A stretch of 64,000 bases of DNA from Pseudomonas sp. MRSN 12121. GTDB taxonomy: Bacteria > Pseudomonadota > Gammaproteobacteria > Pseudomonadales > Pseudomonadaceae. Under the pieces are notes generated by a model. It saw only the letters and a program-made list of their open reading frames with translations, searched no databases and was not told the DNA's origin. The translations under genes were made by a program, and so were the position numbers. Below, piece after piece: positions 55,406-64,000 of this stretch (position 1 is its first letter; each line of letters opens with the position of its first letter). The DNA lies in assembly GCF_000931465.1 (NCBI RefSeq), contig NZ_CP010892.1:3247388-3311387 (forward strand), given 5' to 3'.

Positions 55406-55643
55406 GGGAAACGCTCTCTTTTTAGTGAGAGTGAATCCTATTTGAGATTAATTATTAAAAAGAGATCGCCAGGATTGGCTGGGAGTTATCCGGTAGATTT
55501 TGGGAAATTTCGCGATGGAACTCTGTAAAAGTCGTCAATCTGCATAAGACTTGGCTGTAGTCAGCCAAAAGCCCACTGGATTTTTACCGGTCACTGCCTA
55601 AGATGGCCGGCCTGTCCCTCGATGCCGGAAGCCCTGACGCGCG

Positions 55644-56660
55644 ATGTCGGAAAAAGACACCATCTCCATGCAACTGGTGCGCGAAGCGCTGCTGCAAAGC
55701 TGCGAACCCGGCGCTGCCACCGAAGAAGTACTGAACAAGGTCGGCATCGACCCGGCCCGGCTGGACGTCAGCGCCGCGCGGGTGCCGGCGACCGCTTATG
55801 CGCGCCTGTGGCGTCTGCTGGCGCGGCGCCTGGACGACGAGTTCTTCGGCATGGACCCGCGCAAGCTGAAGTCCGGCAGCCTGGCGTTTCTCTGTCGCAG
55901 CGCCATGGCCCAGCCGAACCTGGCGGCGGGGCTGGCGTCCGGCCTGGGGTTCCTGTCACTGATGCTCGAACTCCTGCCGGCGCAACTGGTGCGCCAGCAG
56001 AGCCTGGCGGAAATAGTCCTGCTCGAAGACGAGCAGCCGCCGCGCCGGGCCTTTGCCTATTTCACCTACTGGATGATCGTCCACGGCGTGGCCTGCTGGC
56101 TGGCCGGGCGGCGCATCCCGATCCTGGCCATCGAGCTGCGGTGCGCGCAGCCGGATTTCTGCGACGACTATCAGGTGATGTTCTCGCAGAACCTGCGCTT
56201 CGACCGCCCGCGCACGCGGATGATCATCGCCGCCGATTGCCTGGACCTGCCGATCAAGCGCAGCGTCGAGGAGCTCAAGCGCTTCCTGGCCCAGGCGCCG
56301 GCCAACATCCTGGTCAAGTACCGCGACCCGCAGAGCCTGGCCAGCCGCATCCGCCACGACCTGCGCCAGCTGCCCGCGGCGCAGTGGCCGGAAACCGAGA
56401 GCCTGGCCCACAGCCTGTGCATGTCGGCCTCGACCCTGCGCCGGCGCCTGGCGGAAGAAGGGCAGACTTACCAGGGCCTCAAGGACGGCGTGCGCAAGGA
56501 GCTGGCAATTACTTGGCTGGCCGAGCCGCAGATCAGCTTCACCGAGATCGCCGCCCGGCTCGGCTTCGCCGACGCCAGCTCGTTCTACAAGGCCTTTCGC
56601 AAATGGTCCGGCTCCAACCCCGGGCACTACCGCAGCCTGATCCTCAACGACCCTGCCTGA
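55644..56660 (+). CDS. AraC-family regulator of the acyl-CoA operon
   Basis: Regulator of 338 residues: N-terminal arabinose-binding-like domain of the AraC_N type (~20-210, AYARLWRLLARRLDDEFFGMD) and a C-terminal AraC helix-turn-helix (~240-330, LCMSASTLRRRLAEEG, IAARLGFADASSFYKAFRKWSG). It lies in the same direction as, but 1.1 kb before, the fadDx-type operon and probably controls it. It is not MtlR: MtlR is a smaller protein without this N-terminal domain. Confidence 0.85.
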   Translation: MSEKDTISMQLVREALLQSCEPGAATEEVLNKVGIDPARLDVSAARVPATAYARLWRLLARRLDDEFFGMDPRKLKSGSLAFLCRSAMAQPNLAAGLASGLGFLSLMLELLPAQLVRQQSLAEIVLLEDEQPPRRAFAYFTYWMIVHGVACWLAGRRIPILAIELRCAQPDFCDDYQVMFSQNLRFDRPRTRMIIAADCLDLPIKRSVEELKRFLAQAPANILVKYRDPQSLASRIRHDLRQLPAAQWPETESLAHSLCMSASTLRRRLAEEGQTYQGLKDGVRKELAITWLAEPQISFTEIAARLGFADASSFYKAFRKWSGSNPGHYRSLILNDPA

Positions 56661-56675
56661 TACACCCTGGCCCTT

Positions 56676-57643
56676 GTAGCCGCTGCCGAGCCATAGCGAG
56701 GCTGCGATCGGCAACGCAGTTGCCGCCAAACCTGAATCCACGGTGTGCCAGACAGAACGCGTCGCCTGGCTTGCGACCGCTGCGCGATCGGTCGCAGCCT
56801 CGCTGGCGCTCGGCAGCGGCTACAGGATCGCAGCGTCAGAGGAGCGCAACGTCAGAGGAGCGCAACGTCAGAGGAGCGCAACGTCGAAGGATCGCAGTAC
56901 CTGTGTAGCCGCTGCCGAGCCATAGCGAGGCTGCGATCGGCAACGCAGTTGCCGCCAAACCTGAGCGCGCGGTGTGCCAGATAGAATGCGCCGTCTGGAT
57001 TGCGACCGCTTCGCGCTCGATCGCAGCCTCGCTGGCGCTCGACAGCGGCTACAGGATCGCAGCGTCAGAGGAACGCAATGTCGAAGGCTCGCAGTACCTG
57101 TGTAGCCGCTGCCGAGCCATGGCGAGGCTGTGATCGGCAACGCAGTTGCCGCCAAACCTGAATCCACGGTGTGCCAGACAGAACGCGTCGCCTGGCTTGC
57201 GACCGCTTCGCGCTCGATCGCAGCCTCGCTGGCGCTCGACAGCGGCTACAGGATCGCGGCGTCAGAGGAGCGCAATGTCGAAGGATCGCAGTACCTGTGT
57301 AGCCGCTGCCGAGCCATGGCGAGGCTGTGATCGGCAACGCAGTTGCCGCCAAACCTGAGCTCGCGGTGTGCCAGATAGAATGCGCCGTCTGGCTTGCGAT
57401 CGCTGCGCGATCGATCGCAGCCTCGCTGGCGCTCGACAGCGGCTACAGGATCGCAGCGTCAGAGGAGCGCAACGTCGAAGGATCGCAGTACCTGTGTAGC
57501 CGCTGCCGAGCCACAGCGAGGCTGCGATCGGCAACGCAGTTGCCGCCAAACCTGAGCGCGCGGTGTGCCAGATAGAACGCGTCGCCTGGCTTGCGACCGC
57601 TTTGCGCTCGATCGCAGCCTCGCTGGCGCTCGGCAGCGGCTAC
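56676..57643. repeat. Tandem array of five REP doublets, period 197 bp
   Basis: Doublets of exactly 148 bp at 56676-56823, 56905-57052, 57102-57249, 57299-57446 and 57496-57643, with spacers of 81, 49, 49 and 49 bp. The first spacer has three copies of the 16-mer GTCAGAGGAGCGCAAC where later spacers have one, accounting for the extra 32 bp. The region has no gene. Confidence 0.9.
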
Positions 57644-57788
57644 AGGGCTACAGGACGCCATGGCCCATGGCCTTCTTGGCCAAACCAGTCACGCAACTTG
57701 AAAGCTTTGACCATTGTCCCGCCAGGGCCGTGGCGCCAGTATCTGCCTGTTGTTCCCATCCTAATAAGAACAGTGAGGGATTCTGGCG

Positions 57789-59453
57789 ATGCGCGATTAC
57801 TTGTCTGCCACTGCACACTTCAATTACCAGCACAGCGTCGATGCGGCCCTGCAGGGTTCGCTGGCGGCGCTCAATGCCTGTGTCGAATGCTGTGACCGGC
57901 ACGCCTTGCCGGGGCGCATCGCGCTGTTCTGGGAGGGCCGCGACGGCAGTAGCGCCACCTACACCTTCAGCGAGTTGCAAGACCAGGCCGCGCGTTTCGC
58001 CAACTTCCTGCTGGCCCAGGGCGTGCAGAAGGGCGACAGGGTCGCCGGCCTGTTGCCGCGCAATGTCGAGCTGCTGATCGCGGTGTTCGCCACCTGGCGC
58101 ATCGGCGCGGTCTACCAGCCGCTGTTCACCGCCTTCGGCCCCAAGGCCATCGAGCATCGCCTGGGCAGCTCCGGGGCCAAGGTGGTGGTGACCGACGCGG
58201 TCAACCGGCCGAAGCTCGCCGAGGTCGCCGACTGCCCGACCATCGTCACAGTCGCCGGGGCCAAGGGCCAGGGCATCGTCCGTGGCGACTTCAGTTTCTG
58301 GGCCGAGCTGGCCAACTACCCCGCGCAGTGCGAGCCGGTGCTGCTCACTGGTGAAGACCCGTTCCTGCTGATGTTCACCTCGGGCACCACCGGCCCGTCC
58401 AAATCGCTGTACGTGCCGCTCAAGGCCATCGTCGCGTTCCAGAACTACACCCGCGACGCGGTGGACCTGCGCCCCGAAGACGCGTTCTGGAACGTTGCCG
58501 ACCCGGGCTGGGCCTATGGCATCTACTTTGGCGTCACCGGCCCGCTGGGCATGGGCCACCCGATCACCTTCTACGATGGTCCCTTCACCCTGGAAAGCAC
58601 CTGCCGGGTGATCAACAAATACGGCATCACCAACCTCACCGGATCGCCCACCGCCTACCGCCTGCTGATCGCCGGCGGCGACGAATTCGCCCGCTCGATC
58701 AAGGGCCGGCTGCGCATTGTCAGTAGCGCCGGCGAGCCGCTGAACCCCGAGGTGATCCGCTGGTTCGCCGACCACCTGGGCGTGGTGATCCACGACCACT
58801 ACGGCCAGACCGAGCTGGGCATGGTCCTGTGCAACCACCACGGCCTGGAGCACCCGGTGCATGTCGGCGCCGCCGGTTTCGCCTCGCCGGGCCACCGCAT
58901 CGTGGTGCTCGACGACAACTACCAGGAACTCTCGGTGGGCCAGCCGGGGATCCTCGCCATCGACCGCAGCCAGTCGCCGATGTGCTGGTTCAACGGCTAC
59001 CACGGCGTGGTGACCAAGGCCTTCGTCGGCAACTATTACCTGAGCGGCGACACCGTGGAGCTGAACCCGGACGGCAGCATCAGCTTCGTCGGGCGCAGCG
59101 ACGACGTGATCACCACCTCCGGTTACCGGGTCGGCCCGTTCGACGTGGAGAGCGCGCTGATCGAGCACCCGGCGGTGGTCGAGGCGGCGGTGATCGGCAA
59201 GCCCGATCCGGAGCGCACCGAGCTGGTCAAGGCCTTCGTCGTGCTCAGCCCGCAATACCGTGCGGCCCCGGAACTGGCCGAAGAGCTGCGCCAGCACGTG
59301 CGCAAGCGCCTGGCCGCGCACTCGTACCCCCGTGAAATCGAATTTGTCAGCGAGTTGCCGAAAACCCCAAGCGGCAAATTGCAGCGCTTTATCTTGCGCA
59401 ACCAGGAAATCGCCAAGGCTCAAGAGGCCGCGGCGCACACAGCTTCGGCTTGA
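57789..59453 (+). CDS. fadDx: Acyl-CoA synthetase (FadDx-type)
   Basis: AMP-forming ligase of 554 residues: P-loop [13 protein letters not shown] (~196), YGQTELG (~338), [16 protein letters not shown] and the C-terminal lysine in [10 protein letters not shown]. It activates a short or branched carboxylic acid for the four beta-oxidation enzymes downstream. The operon order matches P. putida PP_2213-PP_2217 (FadDx, FadB2x, FadAx, acyl-CoA dehydrogenase, FadB1x), connected with isoleucine and short-chain acid or alcohol catabolism (recall, not checked). Confidence 0.85.
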   Translation: MRDYLSATAHFNYQHSVDAALQGSLAALNACVECCDRHALPGRIALFWEGRDGSSATYTFSELQDQAARFANFLLAQGVQKGDRVAGLLPRNVELLIAVFATWRIGAVYQPLFTAFGPKAIEHRLGSSGAKVVVTDAVNRPKLAEVADCPTIVTVAGAKGQGIVRGDFSFWAELANYPAQCEPVLLTGEDPFLLMFTSGTTGPSKSLYVPLKAIVAFQNYTRDAVDLRPEDAFWNVADPGWAYGIYFGVTGPLGMGHPITFYDGPFTLESTCRVINKYGITNLTGSPTAYRLLIAGGDEFARSIKGRLRIVSSAGEPLNPEVIRWFADHLGVVIHDHYGQTELGMVLCNHHGLEHPVHVGAAGFASPGHRIVVLDDNYQELSVGQPGILAIDRSQSPMCWFNGYHGVVTKAFVGNYYLSGDTVELNPDGSISFVGRSDDVITTSGYRVGPFDVESALIEHPAVVEAAVIGKPDPERTELVKAFVVLSPQYRAAPELAEELRQHVRKRLAAHSYPREIEFVSELPKTPSGKLQRFILRNQEIAKAQEAAAHTASA

Positions 59454-59472
59454 ACAACGTCAGGAACGTGCA

Positions 59473-60234
59473 ATGCAGATCGAAAACAAGGTTTTTCTCG
59501 TCAGCGGCGGGGCCTCGGGCCTCGGCGCGGCCACCGCGCAGATGCTGGTCAAGGCCGGCGCCAAGGTGATGCTGGTGGACCTCAACGCCGAAGCCGTGGC
59601 GGCCAGGGCGCAAGCGCTCGGCTGCCAGAGCACGGTCGCCGACATCAGCAGCGAAGCCGCTGCCGAGGCGGCGGTGCAGGCCACGCTCAAGGCCTTCGGC
59701 GGTTTGCATGGGCTGGTCAACTGCGCCGGCATCGTGCGCGGCGAGAAGATCCTCGGCAAGAACGGTCCCCATGCGCTGGCCAGCTTCAACCAGGTGATCA
59801 ACGTCAACCTGATCGGCAGTTTCAACCTGCTGCGCCTGGCCGCCGCGGCCATCGCCGAGAGCGAGCCGAACGCCGACGGCGAGCGCGGGGTGATCATCAA
59901 CACCGCCTCGGTGGCGGCGTTCGACGGGCAGATCGGCCAGGCCGCCTACGCCGCGTCCAAGGGCGCCATCGCCAGCCTGACCCTGCCGGCCGCCCGCGAG
60001 CTGGCGCGCTTCGGCATCCGCGTGATGACCATCGCCCCGGGCATTTTCGAAACCCCGATGATGGCCGGCATGACCCCGGAAGTACGCGACTCCCTGGCCG
60101 CCGGCGTACCGTTCCCGCCACGCCTGGGCAAGCCGGACGAATACGCCGCGCTGGTCGGGCATATCATCGGCAACAGCATGCTCAACGGCGAGGTGATCCG
60201 TCTCGACGGCGCCTTGCGCATGGCCGCCAAGTAA
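59473..60234 (+). CDS. fadB2x: 3-hydroxyacyl-CoA dehydrogenase, SDR type
   Basis: Short-chain dehydrogenase of 253 residues: cofactor loop [15 protein letters not shown]-equivalent NCAGI, and catalytic Ser and YAASK. Resembles HSD10-like 3-hydroxy-2-methylbutyryl-CoA dehydrogenases, which fits an isoleucine-type substrate. ATG 59473 follows AGGAACGTGCA. Confidence 0.88.
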   Translation: MQIENKVFLVSGGASGLGAATAQMLVKAGAKVMLVDLNAEAVAARAQALGCQSTVADISSEAAAEAAVQATLKAFGGLHGLVNCAGIVRGEKILGKNGPHALASFNQVINVNLIGSFNLLRLAAAAIAESEPNADGERGVIINTASVAAFDGQIGQAAYAASKGAIASLTLPAARELARFGIRVMTIAPGIFETPMMAGMTPEVRDSLAAGVPFPPRLGKPDEYAALVGHIIGNSMLNGEVIRLDGALRMAAK

Positions 60235-60246
60235 GGAGGATTGACC

Positions 60247-61434
60247 ATGAACCACGATCCGATCGTTATCGTCAGCGCTGTCCGCACCCCCATGGGCGGC
60301 TTCCAGGGCGAATTGAAAAGCCTGACCGCGCCGCAACTCGGCGCCGCCGCCATCAAGGCCGCGGTGGAGCGCGCCGGGGTCGCCAGCGACGCCGTCGATG
60401 AAGTGCTGTTCGGCTGTGTGCTGCCCGCCGGCCTCGGCCAGGCACCGGCGCGCCAGGCCGCGCTGGGCGCCGGGTTGGACAAGTCGACCCGCTGCACCAC
60501 CGTCAACAAGATGTGCGGCTCGGGCATGGAGACCACCATCCTGGCCCACGACATGCTGCTCGCCGGCAGCGCCGAGGTGGTGATCGCCGGCGGCATGGAA
60601 AGCATGTCCAACGCGCCGTACCTGCTGGACCGCGCCCGCAGCGGCTACCGCATGGGCCATGGCCGGGTGCTGGACTCGATGTTCCTCGACGGCCTCGAAG
60701 ACGCCTACGACAAGGGCCGCCTGATGGGCACCTTCGCCGAGGATTGCGCCCAGGACCACGGCTTCAGCCGCGAGGCCCAGGACGCCTTCGCCATTGCCTC
60801 GACCACCCGCGCCCAGCAGGCCATCGAGGACGGCAGCTTCAAGGCCGAAATCGTCCCGCTGACCGTGACCGTGGGCAAGGAGCAGGTGCTGATCAGCCAC
60901 GACGAACAGCCGCCAAAGGCCAAGCTGGACAAGATCGCCTCGCTGAAACCGGCGTTTCGCGACGGCGGCACGGTGACGGCGGCCAACTCCAGTTCGATCT
61001 CCGACGGCGCCGCGGCGCTGGTGCTGATGCGCCAGTCCCAGGCGCAACGGCAGGGCCTGAAGCCGCTGGCGGTGATCCATGGCCACGCGGCGTTCGCCGA
61101 CACCCCGGGGCTGTTCCCGGTGGCGCCCATCGGCGCGATCAGGAAGCTGCTGAAGAAGACCGGCTGGTCGCTGGAGCAGGTCGATCTGTTCGAGATCAAC
61201 GAAGCCTTCGCCGTGGTCGCCATGGCCGCCATGACCCAGCTGGAAATTCCCCATGCCAGGCTCAACGTCCACGGCGGCGCCTGCGCCCTGGGCCACCCGA
61301 TCGGAGCGTCCGGCGCGCGGATCATCGTGACCCTGCTCTCGGCCCTGCGCCAGAAAGGCCTGAAGCGTGGCGTCGCGGCGATCTGCATCGGCGGCGGCGA
61401 AGCCACGGCCCTGGCCGTCGAATGCCTGTATTGA
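60247..61434 (+). CDS. fadAx: Acetyl-CoA C-acyltransferase (thiolase)
   Basis: Thiolase of 395 residues: nucleophilic Cys in NKMCGSGMET (~91), His in EINEAFAVVAM and active-site loop GGACALGHPIGASG. It performs the last cleavage step (2-methylacetoacetyl-CoA to acetyl-CoA and propionyl-CoA in isoleucine breakdown, by analogy). ATG 60247 has AGGAGG upstream. Confidence 0.92.
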   Translation: MNHDPIVIVSAVRTPMGGFQGELKSLTAPQLGAAAIKAAVERAGVASDAVDEVLFGCVLPAGLGQAPARQAALGAGLDKSTRCTTVNKMCGSGMETTILAHDMLLAGSAEVVIAGGMESMSNAPYLLDRARSGYRMGHGRVLDSMFLDGLEDAYDKGRLMGTFAEDCAQDHGFSREAQDAFAIASTTRAQQAIEDGSFKAEIVPLTVTVGKEQVLISHDEQPPKAKLDKIASLKPAFRDGGTVTAANSSSISDGAAALVLMRQSQAQRQGLKPLAVIHGHAAFADTPGLFPVAPIGAIRKLLKKTGWSLEQVDLFEINEAFAVVAMAAMTQLEIPHARLNVHGGACALGHPIGASGARIIVTLLSALRQKGLKRGVAAICIGGGEATALAVECLY

Positions 61435-61443
61435 GGAGCGGCC

Positions 61444-62571
61444 ATGTTGCCCGATGACGAACAACAGCAGATCAGCGACGCGGCCCGGCAGTTTGCCCAG
61501 GAGCGTCTGAAACCCTTCGCCGCCGAGTGGGACCGCGAGCACCGCTTCCCCAGGGAAGCCATCGCCGAGATGGCCGAGCTGGGCTTTTTCGGCATGCTGG
61601 TGCCGGAGCAGTGGGGCGGCTGCGACACCGGTTACCTGGCCTACGCCATGGCCCTGGAAGAGATCGCCGCCGGCGACGGCGCCTGCTCGACCATCATGAG
61701 CGTGCACAACTCGGTGGGCTGCGTGCCGATCCTCAAGTTCGGCAGCGACGAGCAGAAGGAGCGTTTCCTCAAGCCCCTGGCCAGCGGCGCGATGCTCGGC
61801 GCCTTCGCCCTGACCGAGCCCCAGGCCGGTTCCGACGCCAGCAGCCTGAAGACCCGGGCCCGGCGCGATGGCGATCATTACGTGCTCAACGGCAGCAAGC
61901 AGTTCATCACCTCCGGGCAGAACGCCGGGGTGGTGATCGTGTTCGCGGTCACCGACCCGAGTGCCGGCAAGCGCGGCATCAGTGCCTTTATCGTGCCGAC
62001 CGATGCGCCGGGCTACAGCGTCGCGCGGGTCGAGGACAAGCTCGGCCAGCACGCGTCCGACACCTGCCAGATCCTCTTCGAGGATGTGAAGGTGCCGGTG
62101 GCCAACCGCCTGGGCGAGGAGGGCGAGGGCTACAAGATCGCCCTGGCCAACCTCGAAGGCGGCCGCGTGGGCATCGCCTCGCAAGCGGTGGGCATGGCCC
62201 GTGCGGCCTTCGAGGCGGCCCGCGACTACGCCCGGGAGCGGCAGAGCTTCGGCAAGCCGATCATCGAGCACCAGGCCGTGGCGTTCCGCCTGGCGGACAT
62301 GGCCACCCAGATCGCCGTGGCGCGGCAGATGGTGCTGCATGCCGCAGCGCTGCGCGACAGCGGCCGGCCGGCTCTGGTGGAAGCCTCGATGGCCAAGCTG
62401 TTCGCCTCGGAAATGGCCGAGAAGGTCTGCTCCGCGGCCTTGCAAACCCTGGGTGGCTATGGCTACTTGAACGACTTTCCGCTGGAGCGGATCTACCGCG
62501 ACGTGCGCGTCTGCCAGATCTACGAAGGCACCAGCGACATTCAGCGCATGGTCATTTCGCGCAACCTCTGA
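61444..62571 (+). CDS. Acyl-CoA dehydrogenase (short/branched chain)
   Basis: Flavoenzyme of 375 residues: FAD segment [18 protein letters not shown], and catalytic glutamate in [12 protein letters not shown] near the C-terminus. Second step of the pathway after the ligase. It starts nine bases after the thiolase stop. The Glu position is that of short-chain dehydrogenases rather than isovaleryl-type enzymes. Confidence 0.92.
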   Translation: MLPDDEQQQISDAARQFAQERLKPFAAEWDREHRFPREAIAEMAELGFFGMLVPEQWGGCDTGYLAYAMALEEIAAGDGACSTIMSVHNSVGCVPILKFGSDEQKERFLKPLASGAMLGAFALTEPQAGSDASSLKTRARRDGDHYVLNGSKQFITSGQNAGVVIVFAVTDPSAGKRGISAFIVPTDAPGYSVARVEDKLGQHASDTCQILFEDVKVPVANRLGEEGEGYKIALANLEGGRVGIASQAVGMARAAFEAARDYARERQSFGKPIIEHQAVAFRLADMATQIAVARQMVLHAAALRDSGRPALVEASMAKLFASEMAEKVCSAALQTLGGYGYLNDFPLERIYRDVRVCQIYEGTSDIQRMVISRNL

Positions 62572-62585
62572 CAAGGAATCCATCG

Positions 62586-63359
<774 letters not shown>

Positions 63360-63378
63360 AGCGGGCCTTTTGCTGTAA

Positions 63379-63409
63379 CAAAAATCGCAGCCTTGGCTGC
63401 GATTTTTTT
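63379..63409 (+). terminator. Terminator of the fadDx-type operon
   Basis: Perfect 12-bp stem AAAATCGCAGCC/GGCTGCGATTTT with a two-base TT in the loop, then T7. Bidirectional in form. Confidence 0.9.
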
Positions 63410-63423
63410 GTGCCTTCAATCCT

Positions 63424-63641
63424 GTAGCCGCTGTCGAGCGCCAGCGAGGCTGCGATCGGCAACGCAGTTGCCGCAAAACCTGAGTCCCGGATCTATCTGG
63501 AAGACCGCGTTGGCTGGTTTGGCGCCTGCTGCGCAGTCGATCGCAGCCTCGCTGGCGCTCGACAGCGGCTACAACGCGTCGCCTGGTTTTACGACGGCTG
63601 CGCCGCCGATCGCAGCCTCGCCAAGGCTCGACAGCGGCTAC
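63424..63641. repeat. REP doublet and extra REP after fadB1x
   Basis: Doublet at 63424-63572 (GTAG to CTAC, 149 bp) of the GTAGCCGCTGCCGAGC family and a further inverse REP ending at 63641. Confidence 0.85.
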
Positions 63642-63663
63642 AGGGACCAGGTTTTTGTTTATC

Positions 63664-63723
63664 GCGGGCAAGCCTCGCTCCTACGGACAGTGAAAACCTG
63701 TAGGAGCGAGGCTTGCCCGCGAT
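63664..63723. repeat. Diverging pair of second-family REPs
   Basis: An inverse GTAGGAGCGAGGCTTGCC REP ends with CTAC at 63684, and a forward copy starts at 63700, back to back. Confidence 0.85.
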
Positions 63724-63733
63724 GCTTTTGGGG

Positions 63734-64000
63734 TCACACCAGATAGTGCTTCAGCTCGCGGGCGATCAGCATGCGCTGGATTTCGCTGGAGCCTTCGTAG
63801 ATCTGGGTGATGCGCGCGTCGCGGTAGTAACGCTCCACCGGGTAGTCCTCCAGGTAGCCGTAGCCGCCGTGGATCTGGATCGCCGAGGAGCAGACCTGCT
63901 CGGCGATTTCCGAGGCGAACAGCTTGGCCTGGGAGGCTTCCGACAGGCACGGCTTGCCGGCGCTGCGCAGGCGCGCGGCATGCAGGATCAGCAGGCGCGC
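63734..64000 (-). CDS. Acyl-CoA dehydrogenase, C-terminal part (partial)
   Basis: The last 88 residues of an acyl-CoA dehydrogenase, running off the right edge: [34 protein letters not shown], the catalytic glutamate in [11 protein letters not shown] and the end ARELKHYLV. Convergent with the fadDx-type operon; its own start and neighbours are outside the window. Similar to, but distinct from, the dehydrogenase of that operon. Confidence 0.9.
   Translation of the reverse strand, partial: ARLLILHAARLRSAGKPCLSEASQAKLFASEIAEQVCSSAIQIHGGYGYLEDYPVERYYRDARITQIYEGSSEIQRMLIARELKHYLV

Noticed and set aside
55430-55470. Fur box before the TonB receptor gene
   Set aside because: The AT-rich sequence matches GATAATGATAATCATTATC poorly in either orientation; kept only as a weak possibility in the receptor entry.
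55644-56660. AraC gene as the mannitol regulator MtlR
   Set aside because: Its N-terminal domain and length fit the AraC_N group that lies beside acyl-CoA operons, and it points towards the fadDx-type operon, with the TonB gene between it and mtlE.
59389-62583. Very long open frame (over 1,000 codons) on the minus strand across the fadDx-type operon, and similar long frames opposite ligD, vgrG and mtl genes
   Set aside because: These are antisense shadows of high-GC genes. The plus-strand (or true-strand) products carry intact family motifs and ribosome sites; the shadows have neither.

Overview
The window is about 63-65% GC chromosomal DNA from a fluorescent pseudomonad, probably of the Pseudomonas fluorescens complex (P. 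protegens or P. chlororaphis-like). The evidence is the gene set (fap amyloid operon, mtlEFGKDYZ mannitol operon, OprD porin, LigD/Ku, DUF1652 and DUF2790 proteins, an orphan vgrG module) and two families of GTAG-headed REP elements. The species call is inference; no rRNA, tRNA, CRISPR array, insertion sequence or prophage was seen.

0.4-7 kb: a sigma-54 activator gene faces a complete functional-amyloid operon, fapABCDEF. A sigma-54 type promoter lies before fapA, and the same GTTTGnCAAAC inverted repeat lies upstream of both fapA and the activator gene, so the activator probably controls fap. A terminator-like hairpin between fapC and fapD should favour the amyloid subunits over the export genes. 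7-19 kb: housekeeping and transport genes, namely pnuC with a NadR-like kinase, a Cache-domain chemoreceptor, uppP, a LysR/azoR divergon, an alpha/beta hydrolase, an MFS permease, the ABC-F ATPase ybiT and lpxO. 19-23 kb: ku and ligD (non-homologous end joining), then a periplasmic sugar dehydrogenase.

24.6-30.7 kb holds less-studied modules: a GNAT/C39-peptidase fusion divergent from an RLAN/ATP-grasp ligase and a CorA-like protein (a candidate peptide-modification system); a ParD-like ribbon-helix-helix gene translationally coupled to a second methionine aminopeptidase; and a short threonine dehydratase preceded by what looks like a complete transcription attenuator, with an apparently leaderless Ile/Thr leader peptide. 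30.9-32.5 kb has ecotin and two small Pseudomonas proteins.

32.7-39.1 kb is an orphan type VI secretion module read as vgrG, DUF4123 chaperone, three DUF3304 paralogues (putative immunity) and a DUF2235/Tle1-like effector whose expected nucleophilic serine is replaced by aspartate. A short scar after the first DUF3304 gene matches the start of the effector gene, so the locus was built by duplication of immunity-effector units. A sugar-nucleotide epimerase, an OprD porin and a transglycosylase lipoprotein follow.

44.1-52.9 kb is the mannitol/arabitol operon mtlEFGKDYZ, with REP elements in three of its intergenic gaps. A TonB siderophore receptor, an AraC regulator and an acyl-CoA catabolic operon of the fadDx type (ligase, dehydrogenase, thiolase, acyl-CoA dehydrogenase, hydratase) complete the window, which ends inside another acyl-CoA dehydrogenase gene. 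Two large tandem arrays of 148-bp REP doublets (42.5-43.4 kb and 56.7-57.6 kb) are the most striking non-coding structures.
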